Source: Streptomyces phaeofaciens
GTDB taxonomy: Bacteria > Actinomycetota > Actinomycetes > Streptomycetales > Streptomycetaceae
Direction of reading: 5' to 3'
DNA: 64,000 nt
NCBI RefSeq assembly: GCF_014648915.1
Contig: NZ_BMSA01000009.1
Location: 1-64,000, forward strand
Shown here: in pieces, positions 8,847-20,800 of the stretch
How positions within the stretch are numbered: the stretch's first letter is position 1
Layout: each line of letters begins with the position of its first letter
Notes under the pieces: generated by a model
Seen by the model: only the letters and a program-made list of their open reading frames with translations
Told to the model about the DNA's origin: nothing
Databases searched by the model: none
Made by a program: the position numbers and the translations under genes

Positions 8847-11800
8847 GTGGAGAACGAGCAGAAGCTTCGGGACTACCTCAAGCGGGTCATCGCCGACCTG
8901 CACCAGACGCGGCAGCGGCTGCGCGAGGTCGAGTCCGCCGAGCAGGAGCTCATCGCCATCGTCGGCATGAGCTGCCGGTTCCCCGGCGGCGTCCACTCAC
9001 CGGACGACCTGTGGCGGCTGGTGTCCTCCGGCACCGACGCCGTCTCGGGGTTCCCCACCGACCGCGGCTGGGACCTGGACGGGCTGTTCGACCCCGACCC
9101 GGACCACCCCGGCACCTCCTATGTGCGGGAGGGCGGGTTCCTGCACGACGCGGCCGGGTTCGACGCCACGTTCTTCGGCATCTCACCGCGTGAGGCGGTC
9201 GCCATGGACCCCCAGCAGCGGCTGCTGCTGGAAGGCTCCTGGGAGGCGTTCGAGCACGCCGGCATCGATCCGAGGTCGGTGCGCGGCAGCCGTACCGGCG
9301 TTTTCGCCGGGGTGATGTACCACGACTACCTGGCCCGACTGCACGACATCCCCGAGGAGTTCGAGGGCTACCTCAGCCAGGGCAGCGCGGGCAGCATTGC
9401 CTCCGGCCGGGTCGCCTACACGCTGGGCCTCGAAGGGCCGGCCGTGACCGTGGACACCGCCTGCTCCTCGTCCCTGGTCACCCTGCACCTGGCCGCCCAG
9501 GCGCTGCGGGGCGGCGAGTGCTCCCTCGCCCTGGCCGGCGGGGTCACCGTGATGTCCTCGCCGAGCACGTTCCTGGAGTTCTCCCGGCAGCGCGGGCTGG
9601 CCGCCGACGGGCGGTGCAAGCCGTTCGCCGGCGCGGCCGACGGCACCGGCTGGGGCGAGGGCATCGGCATGCTCCTGCTGGAGCGGCTCTCCGACGCCCG
9701 CCGCAACGGGCACCCCGTGCTCGCCGTGGTGCGCGGATCCGCCGTCAACCAGGACGGCGCCAGCAGCCGGCTCACCGCGCCCAACGGCCCCGCCCAGCAG
9801 CGGGTGATCCGGCAGGCGCTGGCCGACGCCCGGCTGACCCCGGCCGACGTGGACGCGGTCGAGGCGCACGGCACCGGCACCAGCCTCGGCGACCCCATCG
9901 AGGCGCAGGCCCTGCTGGCCGCGTACGGCCAGGACCGCACCGACGGCCGGCCGCTGCGGCTGGGCTCGGTGAAGTCCAACATCGGCCACACCCAGGCCGC
10001 CGCCGGAGTCGCGGGCGTCATCAAGACCGTGATGGCGATGCGGCACGGCGTCCTGCCCCGCACCCTGCACATCGACCGGCCGACCCCCGAGGTCGACTGG
10101 ACCGCGGGCGCCGTCGAACTGCTCACCGAGAACACCCCCTGGCCGCCGACCGGCCGCCCGCGCCGCGCCGGCGTCTCCTCCTTCGGCGTCAGCGGCACCA
10201 ACGCCCACGTCATCCTCGAAGAGCCCGAACCGGTGCCGGAGGAGGAGGCGGCGGCGCCCGCGGACGGCACCGAGGGCCCGCTGCCGTGGATCCTGTCCGG
10301 CCGCGGCGAGTCCGCCCTCACCGAGCAGGCCGCCCGGCTCGCCGCGCACCTGCGCGCCCGCCCCGGGCTGCGCCCGGCCGACGTGGGGCGGTCGCTCGCC
10401 GGCGAGCGGGCGCTGTTCGAGCACCGCGCGGTGGTCGTCGGCACCGGCCGCGACGCGCTGCTCCGGGGCCTGGACAGCCTGGCCGACGGCGGGGCCGCGG
10501 CCGGCGTGGTGCGCGGCACGGCCGGCGGCCACGCCGAGGACATCGTCTTCGTCTTCCCCGGCCAGGGCTCCCAGTGGGCCGGCATGGCCGTCGAACTGCT
10601 CGACTCCTCCGAGGTGTTCGCCGCCCGGATGCGGGAGTGCGCGGACGCCCTGGCCCCGTACACCGACTGGTCGCTGCTCGACGTCGTACGAGGCGTGAGC
10701 GGTGCGCCGTCCCTGGACCGGGTCGACGTGGTCCAGCCGGTGCTGTTCGCGGTGATGGTGTCGCTGGCCGAGGTCTGGCGGGCGCACGGCGTCCGGCCGA
10801 CCGCCGTGCTCGGCCACTCCCAGGGCGAGATCGCCGCCGCCTGTGTGGCGGGCGCCCTCACCCTCCAGGACGCGGCCCGGGTCGTCGCCCTGCGCAGCCA
10901 GGCCCTCGTCGACCTGTCCGGCCGGGGCGGCATGGTCTCGGCGGCGCTGCCGGTCGCCGACCTGGAGCGGCGCCTCGCCCGGTGGGCGGACCGGCTCTCC
11001 GTCGCCGCCGTCAACGGGCCCGCCTCCGTCGTCGTCTCCGGGGACACCGAGGCCCTGGACGAACTGCTCGCCGACTGCGAGGCCCAGGGCGTCAGGGCCC
11101 GCCGGGTCGCCGTCGACTACGCCTCCCACTCCGCCCACGTGGAGGCCGTCGAGGAGCGCCTGCTGACCGCGCTCGCGCCGATCGCGCCCCGCTCCGCGCA
11201 GGTGACGTTCTGCTCGACGGTGACCGGTGAACCCCTCGACACCGCCGGCCTCGACGCCGCCTACTGGTACCGCAATCTGCGCAGGACCGTCCGCTTCGAG
11301 GACGCCGTCCGTACCCTGTGCGCGGGCGCCCGCCCGGTCTTCATCGAGGTCAGCCCGCACCCCGTCCTCACCATGGGCATGCAGGAGGTGCTCTCCGGCA
11401 TCGACGGCGCGGCCGCCGCCCTGGGCACCCTGCGCCGTGGCGAGGGCGGCACCGAACGCCTCCTGCTCTCCCTCGCCGAGGCCCACACCCAGGGCGTACG
11501 GGTCGACTGGCCGGCCCTGTTCGCCGGGTACGGCGCCGGCCGGGCCGAACTGCCCACGTACGCCTTCCAGCACGAGCGCTACTGGCTGGAGGAGGCCGGA
11601 CGGCCCGGCGACACCGCCGGACTCGGTCTCGGCCCGGCCGAACACCCGCTGCTGGGTGCCGCGGTGACGCTGGCCGACGGGAACGGTTTCCTGCTGACCG
11701 GCCGGCTCTCCCCGGCCACCCACCCCTGGCTCGCCGACCACGCGGTCACGGGCACCGTCCTGCTGCCCGGGACCGCGTTCGTGGAGCTGGCCGTCCACGC

Positions 11801-14800
11801 GGGCGACCGGGTCGGCTGCGGCCGGCTCGCCGAACTCACCCTGCACGCGCCGCTGGTGCTCTCCGCGTCCGCCCCGGTCGACATCCAGCTGCTGGTGGGC
11901 GCACCCGGCCCGGCCGGGCTGCGCCGGCTGAGCGTGCACGCCCGCCCGGCGGGCGCCGCCGCCGAGGAGCCGTGGACCCTGCACGCCGAAGGCGCCCTGG
12001 CAGAGGGCACCGGACCGGCCCCCGCCACGCCCTCCGACCCGGCGGCCTGGCCGCCCGCGGGCGCCCGCCCGGTGCCGATCGACGACCTGTACGACCGGCT
12101 CGCCGCGGCCGGTCTGGAGTACGGCCCCCTGTTCCAGGGCCTGCGCGCCGTCTGGCGCTGCGACGACGGACTGGCCGCCGAGGTGGAGCTGCCGCGGGAC
12201 GCGGCGGCCGACGCCGAGAGCTACGGCCTCCACCCCGCGCTGCTGGACGCCGCCCTCCACGCGATCGCCGCCGGCACCCCGGCGGGCGACGGAGTCCGGC
12301 TGCCGTTCTCGTGGACGGGCGTGACCCTCCACGCCACCGGCGCCACGACCCTGCGGGTGCGGCTGTCCCCGTCGGGCACGGACGCGATGTCGCTGGCGGT
12401 GAGCGACGTCTCCGGCGCGCCGGTCGCCTCCGTCGAGTCGCTGACCCTGCGCCCGCTGGACACGGGCCGGCCGGACGCGGGCAGCGCACCCCACGGCTCG
12501 CTGTTCCGCGTGGAGTGGACCCCGGTCCCCACACCGTCCGCCGCCGTCGCGTACGCCGTGCTGGGCGACGGGACCGGGCTGCCGGACGGGCTCGCCCCGG
12601 CACCGGCGTACCGGACAGCCGCCGAGCTGACCGCGTCCGGCGATCCGCTGCCGGACCTCGTACTGGCACCGGTGACGGGCGGACCGCCGGACGCGGACGC
12701 CGTCCACGGTGCCGTGACCGCCGCGCTGACGCTGCTGCGCTCCTGGCTGGCCGAGGAGGCGACCGCGGCCTCACGGCTGGTGGTCGTGACCCGTGGCGCG
12801 ATGGCCGCGACGGCCGCCGACCCGGTGACGGACCCAGTGGCCGCCGCCGTGTGGGGTCTGGTGCGCTCCGCGCAGACCGAACACCCGGGCCGCTTCGTCC
12901 TGCTGGACCTCGACACGGAGTCTCCCGGCACGGCACTCGCGGCGCTCGCCACCGGCGAACCCCAGCTCGCGGTCCGCGACGGCGTCGCCCTCGCCGCCCG
13001 GCTGGCCCGTACCACACCCTCCGCGCGCACCGAGCCCGCCGAGCCGCTCGACGCCGAGGGCACGGTCCTGGTCACCGGCGGCACCGGCGCCCTCGGCAAG
13101 GTCCTCGCCCGGCATCTCGTGGCCGAGTACGGCGTCCGGCAGCTGCTGCTGACCAGCCGCCGCGGCCCGGCGGCACCGGGCGCCGCGGAACTGGTCGCCG
13201 AGCTGGAGGCGCTGGGCGCCTCGGCGCGGGTGGCCGCCGTGGACGTCGCCGACCGGGACGCGCTGGCCGGGCTGCTGGCCGCGATCCCCGCCGAGCACCC
13301 GCTGACCGCCGTCGTACACACCGCAGGCGTCCTGGACGACGGCGTCCTGGCCGCCCTCGACCCGGACCGGCTGGCCCGCGTCCTGCGGCCCAAGACGGAC
13401 GGCGCCTGGCACCTGCACGAGCTGACCCGCGGCCTCGACCTGTCGGCGTTCGTGCTGTTCTCCTCCGCCGCCGGACTCATGGGCGGCGCGGGCCAGGCCG
13501 GTTACGCCGCGGCCAACTCCTTCCTGGACGCCCTCGCCGCCCACCGCAGGGCGGCCGGACTGCCCGCCCGGTCGCTGGCCTGGGGACTGTGGGACCTGGC
13601 CGACTCCGACATGGCCGGCCGCCTCGACGAGGCCGGCCTGGCCCGGATCCGGCGCCGGGGCATGGCCCCGCTGACGGCCGCCGAGGGCATGGCCCTGTTC
13701 GACCTGGCCGGCCGGTACGACGACGCCGTCCTGGCCCCCATGCACCTGGACCCCGCCCGGATGCGCGCCGCGCTCGGCGACGGCGAGCAGCCGCATCTGC
13801 TGCGCGGACTGCTGCACCGCCCGGCCCGGCCGGCGGCGACCCGCTCCGCCGCCCGCCCGGACGGCACACTGCCGGACACGGCCCGACGGCTCGCCGCACT
13901 GCCCCCGGCCGAACGCGACCGCGCCCTGGAGGACCTGGTCCGCACCCATGCGGCCGCCGTGCTGGGCCACGCGTCACCGCACACCGTCGAGCCGGGCCAG
14001 GCGTTCAAGGACCTCGGCTTCGACTCGCTGACGGCCGTGGAACTCCGCAACCGGCTCAGCACCGCCACCGGCCTGCGGCTGCCCCCCACCCTGGTCTTCG
14101 ACTACCCCACCCCCGAGGGACTGGCCCGCCACCTGGGCACCGAACTCCTCGGCACCGGACACCCCGGCGAGGCGGCCAGCGCGGGCGGCCGGCGGGCCGC
14201 GGTCCGCACCGACGAGCCGATCGCCGTCGTCGGCATGGCCTGCCGCTTCCCCGGCGGCGTCCGGTCCCCCGAGGACCTGTGGCAGCTGGTCGTCGACGGC
14301 GGCGAGGGAACCGGCGCGTTCCCCACCGACCGCGGCTGGGACCTGGAACGGCTGCTGCGCGACGCCGGCCCCGACCGGCCCGGCACCTCCGCCACCTCCG
14401 AGGGCGGATTCCTCTACGACGCCGGACACTTCGACCCCGGCCTGTTCGGCATCTCGCCGCGCGAGGCGGGCATCATGGACCCCCAGCAGCGGCTCCTCCT
14501 GGAAACGTCCTGGGAGGTCTTCGAACGGGCCGGCATCGACACCGGCACCCTGAAGGGCACCAGGACCGGCGTCTTCGCCGGCGTGATGTACCAGGGCTAC
14601 GACACCCAGGTCGCCTCCGCCGTCGACGGCGACGAGGGCTACCTGGGCACCGCCAACTCGCTCAGCGCGGCCTCCGGACGGCTGGCGTACACCTTCGGGC
14701 TCGAGGGCCCCGCGGTGACCGTCGACACCGCCTGTTCGTCCTCGCTGGTCGCCCTGCACCTGGCCGCGCAGTCGCTGCGCAACGGCGAGTGCACCCTCGC

Positions 14801-17800
14801 CCTCGCCGGCGGGGCGACCGTGATGGCCACGCCCACCACCTTCGTGGAGTTCTCCCGGCAGCGCGGCCTGGCCGCCGACGGCCGGGTGAAGGCGTTCGCG
14901 GACGCCGCCGACGGCACCGGGCTCGCCGAGGGCGTCGGCCTGCTCCTGCTGGAGCGGCTGTCCGACGCCCGCCGCCACGGCCACCAGGTGCTGGCCCTGG
15001 TCAAGGGCAGCGCGATCAACCAGGACGGCGCGTCCAACGGGCTGACCGCCCCCAACGGCCCCGCCCAGCAGCGGGTCATCCGGCAGGCCCTGGACGCCGC
15101 CGGACTCGCCGCCGGCGACGTCGACGCGATGGAGGCGCACGGCACCGGCACCACCCTCGGCGACCCGATCGAGGCGCAGGCCCTGCTGGCCACCTACGGC
15201 CAGGGCCGCGACGCCGGACGGCCCCTGTGGCTGGGCTCGGTGAAGTCCAACATCGGCCACACCCAGGCCGCCGCCGGTGTCGCGGGTGTCATCAAGACGG
15301 TGATGGCGCTGCGGCACGGCGTGCTGCCCCGCACCCTGCACGTGGACGAGCCGTCCCGGCAGGTGGACTGGTCGGCGGGCGCCGTGGAACTGCTCACCGA
15401 GGCCCGCGACTGGCCCGCCGTGGACCGGCCGCGCCGCGCGGCCGTCTCCTCCTTCGGCATCAGCGGCACCAACGCCCACGCGATCCTCGAACAGGCCCCG
15501 GCGGAACCGGTCGCCACCGCGGCACCCACCGCCCCGGCGACACCGGGCCCCGCCCTGCCGTGGCTGCTCTCGGGCCGCACCGAGGCCGCCCTGACCGCCC
15601 AGGCCCAGCGGCTGCACGCCCACCTGCGGACGGCACCGCAGGCCGACCCCGCCGGCGTCGGCCTGTCCCTGGCCGTGTCCCGGACCCGCCTCGACCACCG
15701 GGCGGCGATCGTCGCCGAGAGCCGCGCGGAACTCCTCGCCGGACTGGCCGCGCTGGCCGCCGGACACACCGCCCCCGGCCTGGTGCGGGGCGTGACCGCC
15801 GGCCGCGGCCGGGTCGGCTTCCTGTTCACCGGCCAGGGCGCGCAGCGCACCGGCATGGGCGGCGAACTGTACGCGGCGTTCCCGGCGTTCGCGCGGGCCC
15901 TGGACGAGGTGTACGAGCGCTTCGAGGGACGCCTGGACCGCTCCCTGCGCGAGGTCGTGGCCGAGGACCCGGCCGCCCTCGACCGGACGGTGTACACGCA
16001 GGCGGCCCTGTTCGCCCTGGAGGTCGCGCTCCACCGGCTCGTCGAGTCCTGGGGCGTGACCCCGGACTGGCTCGCGGGCCACTCGATCGGCGAGCTGTCG
16101 GCCGCCCATGTGGCGGGCGTCCTCTCGCTGGACGACGCCTGCGCGCTCGTGGCGGCCCGCGGCCGCCTGATGGAGGCGCTGCCCGAGGGCGGCGCGATGG
16201 CGGCGGTGCAGGCCACCGAGGAGGAAGTGGCGGCGGCCCTCGTGGACGGGGTGTCGATCGCCGCGGTCAACGGGCCGACGGCCACAGTGGTCTCGGGCGA
16301 CGAGGACGCCGTCCTGGAGATCGCCGCCGCCTTCGCCGCCCAGGGCCGCAGGACGAAGCGGCTCCCGGTCTCGCACGCCTTCCACTCCGCCCGCATGGAG
16401 CCCATGCTGGCCGAGTTCCGCGAGGTGGCCGCCGGACTGACGTTCCGTCCGCCGACGATCGGCCTGATCTCGAACGTGACGGGGGAGCCCGCCACGCCCG
16501 AGGAACTGTCCTCGCCCGAGTACTGGGTGCGCCAGGTGCGCCGGCCGGTCCGGTTCGCCGACGGGATCCGGGCGCTGGCCGGACAGGGCGTGACCACGCT
16601 GATCGAGCTGGGCCCGGACGGCGTGCTGACCGCGATGGCCCAGGAGACGCTGAACGCGACGGCGGCCGACGGCGCCGAGGTGACGTGCGTACCGCTGCTG
16701 CGGGAGGGCCGCCCCGAGGCCCCGACCCTGGTCGGCGCCCTCGCCGGCGTCCACACCCGGGGCGTGCCGGTGGACTGGGCGCGGTTCTTCGCCGACCGGG
16801 GCGCCGCTCCGGCCGAACTGCCCACCTACGCCTTCCAGCACCGCCGGTACTGGCCGCAGGCCCCGGCCGACGCCCACCCGGCGCCCGCCACGGACCCGGC
16901 CGAGGCCGCGTTCTGGGACGCCGTCGAGCGTGCCGACGTCGCCGCCGTCGCCGACACCCTGGCCGTCGCCGACGGGCAGCGGTCCTCACTGGACGCGGTG
17001 CTCCCGGCCCTGACCTCCTGGCGGCAGCACAGCCGCACCCGGTCCGTGACCGACACCTGGCTGCACCGGATCACCTGGCAGCCGTCGGCCCACCCCGCCG
17101 CTCCCGCGCTGTCCGGCCGCTGGCTGGTCGTCGTCCCCGGCGGCCGTGAACTGCCGGAGTGGGGCACCGGGGCGGCCGGCGCCCTCGGCGCGCACGGCGC
17201 CCGGACGGTCACCGTCGAGGCGGGCACGGACGGCCGTACCGCACTCGCCGAACGGCTCGCCGGGACCGGCGAGGCCGACGGGCCGGCGGTCGACGGCGTG
17301 CTGTCACTGCTCGCCGCCGATCACGCGCGCGGCGCGCAGGACACGCTCACCCTGATCCAGGCCCTCGGCGACGCCGGGATCACCGCCCCGCTGTGGTGCG
17401 TGACCAGCGGTGCGGTCTCGACCGGCCCCGCGGACCCGGTGCACGCCGCACCGCAGGCGCGGGTGTGGGGCCTCGGGCGGGTCGCTGCCCTGGAACACCC
17501 CGACCGCTGGGGCGGGCTGATCGACCTCCCCGAGACGCCCGACGACCGGACCGGCGCCCGCCTCGCGGGCCTGCTCACGGACCCGGGGGAGGAGACCGAG
17601 CTGGCGGTCCGCACCTCCGGCGTGTTCGTACGACGCCTGGTGCGCGCGTCCGGGCCGGCCGGCCCGGTGCCGGCGCCCCGGCTGTCCGGCTCGGTCCTGG
17701 TCACCGGAGGCACCGGCGCGCTCGGCGCCCAGGTCGCCCGGTGGCTCGTCCGGCACGGCGCCCGGCACCTGGTGCTGGCCGGCCGCCGGGGCCCCGCCGC

Positions 17801-20800
17801 CGAGGGCGCGGACCGGCTGCGGGACGAACTGACCGCGCTCGGCGCCGAGATCACCGTCGCGGCCTGCGACGTGGCCGACCCGGACGCGCTGGCCGCCCTG
17901 CTGGCCGCGATCCCCGCCGACCGGCCGCTGACCGCCGTACTGCACGCGGCCGGAGTGCTGGACGACGGGGTCCTGGACGGGCTGACGCCCGACCGGTTCG
18001 CGGCCGTGCTGCGGGCCAAGGCCGACGGGGCCCGGCACCTGCACGAGCAGACCCGCGGCCTGGACCTGTCGGCGTTCGTGCTGTTCTCCTCCGTCGCCGG
18101 AGCCGTCGGCAGCGCCGGCCAGGCCAACTACGCGGCGGCCAACGCCGAGCTGGACGCGCTGGCCGCACAGCGGCGTGCCGAAGGCCTGCCCGCCCTCTCC
18201 GTCGGCTGGGGCGCCTGGGCCGACGCCGGAATGGCGCAGACCCGGGAGACCGCACAGCGTCTCGCGCGCGGCGGCGTGACCCCGATGGACCCGGACACGG
18301 CGCTCGGGGTGCTGGAGCGCTGCTGGAGCCAGGACGCGGCGCACCTCGTCGTCGCCGACGTGGACTGGGCACGGTTCGCCGCCCCGCTGACCGGCCCCCG
18401 GCAGCGGACCCTGCTCACCGGCCTGCCCGGCGTCGACACCACCGGCGCGGCACGGGCCGCGACCGGCGGCGCCGCCGACCTGGTGCGCCGCCTGACGGAA
18501 CTGTCCGGCGACGACGAACGGCAGCGCCTGGCCCAGGATCTGGTGCGCGAGCAGGCGGCGCACGTCCTCGGCCACGCCACCAAGGACGCCGTCCCCACCC
18601 GGACCGCCTTCCGCGAGCTGGGCTTCGACTCGCTGTCCGCGCTGGAGCTGCGCAACGCGCTCACCGCCGCCACCGGCCTGCCCCTGCCCGCCACCCTCGT
18701 CTTCGACCACCCCACCCCCCGCGAACTGGCCCGCCACCTCCTCACGGAACTCCTCGGCGGCCGGCCGGCCGCGCCCGGCGAGCCCGCCACGGCCACGACG
18801 CCGTACGACGAACCGCTCGCCATCGTCGCCATGAGCTGCCGTTTCCCCGGCGGCGTGCGCTCCCCGCGGCAGCTGTGGCGGCAGCTGCGCGACGGTGTCG
18901 ACGCGATCGGCGCCTTCCCCGACGACCGCGGCTGGGACCTGGAGCGGCTCTTCGACCCCGACCCGGAACAGCCGGGGACCAGCTATGTCCGCGAGGGCGG
19001 ATTCCTCCACGACGCCGGGGAGTTCGACGCCGGCTTCTTCGGCATCAGCCCGCGCGAGGCGCTGGCGATGGACCCGCAGCAGAGGCTGCTCCTGGAGACC
19101 TCCTGGGAGGCGTTCGAGGCCGCCGGCATCGACCCGGACACCCTGCGCGGCAGCCGTACCGGCGTCTACGTCGGCTCCAACGGCCAGGACTACGCGAGCC
19201 TGCTGCTGAACTCCACCGAGGACCTGGGCGGTTACCTGGCCACCGGCAACGCGGCCAGCGTGGTGTCCGGCCGGCTCGCCTACACCTTCGGCCTGGAGGG
19301 CCCCACGGTCACCGTGGACACCGCCTGTTCGTCCTCGCTGGTCGCCCTGCACCTCGCGGCGCAGGCCCTGCGGCAGGGCGAGTGCACGCTCGCGCTGGCG
19401 GGCGGGGTGTCCGTCATGAGCACCCCCGGCCCCTTCACCGAGTTCTCCCGCCAGCGGGGCCTCGCCCAGGACGGTCGCTGCAAGCCGTTCGCGGCGGCCG
19501 CGGACGGGACGGGCTGGGGTGAGGGTGTGGGCATGCTGCTGGTGGAGCGGTTGTCGGATGCGGAGCGCAACGGGCATCCGGTGCTGGCGGTGCTGCGGGG
19601 CAGTGCGGTGAACCAGGACGGTGCGTCCAATGGTCTGACGGCGCCGAACGGTCCGTCGCAGCAGCGGGTGATCCGGCAGGCGTTGGCGAACGCGCGGCTG
19701 GCGGCGTCCGAGGTGGATGTGGTCGAGGCGCACGGTACGGGTACGACGCTGGGTGATCCGATCGAGGCGCAGGCGTTGCTGGCCACGTACGGCCAGGATC
19801 GTGACGGTGGCCGGCCGTTGTGGCTGGGGTCGGTGAAGTCGAACATCGGTCATACGCAGGCTGCCGCGGGTGTGGCGGGTGTGATCAAGATGGTGTTGGC
19901 GATGCGGCACGGTGAGCTGCCGCGCACGCTGCACGTGGACGAGCCGTCGCCGCATGTCGACTGGTCGTCGGGGGCGGTGGCACTGCTGACCGGCCACACA
20001 CCGTGGCCGGCCGCCGAACGGCCCCGCCGCGCCGGCGTCTCCTCCTTCGGCATGAGCGGCACCAACGCCCACGTGATCCTCGAACAGGCACCGGAACCCG
20101 CCGCCGAGGAGACCCTCGCCGACATCGCCGACGGCCCGGCGCTCCTGCCGTGGCCCGTGTCCGCGAAGAGCCCCGCCGCCCTGCGCGAACAGGCCGTCCG
20201 GCTGCGCGCCCACCTGGACGCCCACCCGGAGGACGACCTCGCCGCCATCGGACACGCCCTGGCCACCTCCCGCACCGCGTTCGCCCACCGGGCCGTGCTG
20301 CTCGCCGACGGCCCCGACGGGTTCCGGCGCGCCCTGACCGCGCTCGCCCAGGGCGACAGCGATCCCGACGTGCTGGAGGCGACCGCCGGGTCCGACGGCC
20401 GGACCGTCTTCGTCTTCCCCGGCCAGGGCTCCCAGTGGGCCGGCATGGCCACCGAACTCCTCGACACCTCACCGGTGTTCGCGCAGCGGTTCGCGGAGTG
20501 CTCCGCGGCCCTTCGCGCCCACGTCGACTGGTCGCCGGCCGACGTGCTGCGCGGCCTGCCCGGCACCCCGCCGCTGGAGCGGGTGGACGTCGTACAGCCG
20601 CTGCTGTTCGCCGTGATGGTCTCGCTGGCCGAACTGTGGCGGGCCCACGGCGTGCGACCCGCCGCGGTGGTGGGTCACTCCCAGGGCGAGATAGCCGCCG
20701 CCTGTGTCGCGGGCGCCCTGTCGCTGCCGGACGCCGCCCGGGTGGTCGCCCTGCGCAGCAAGGCGCTGGGCGCGCTCGCCGGACACGGAGGCATGGTGTC

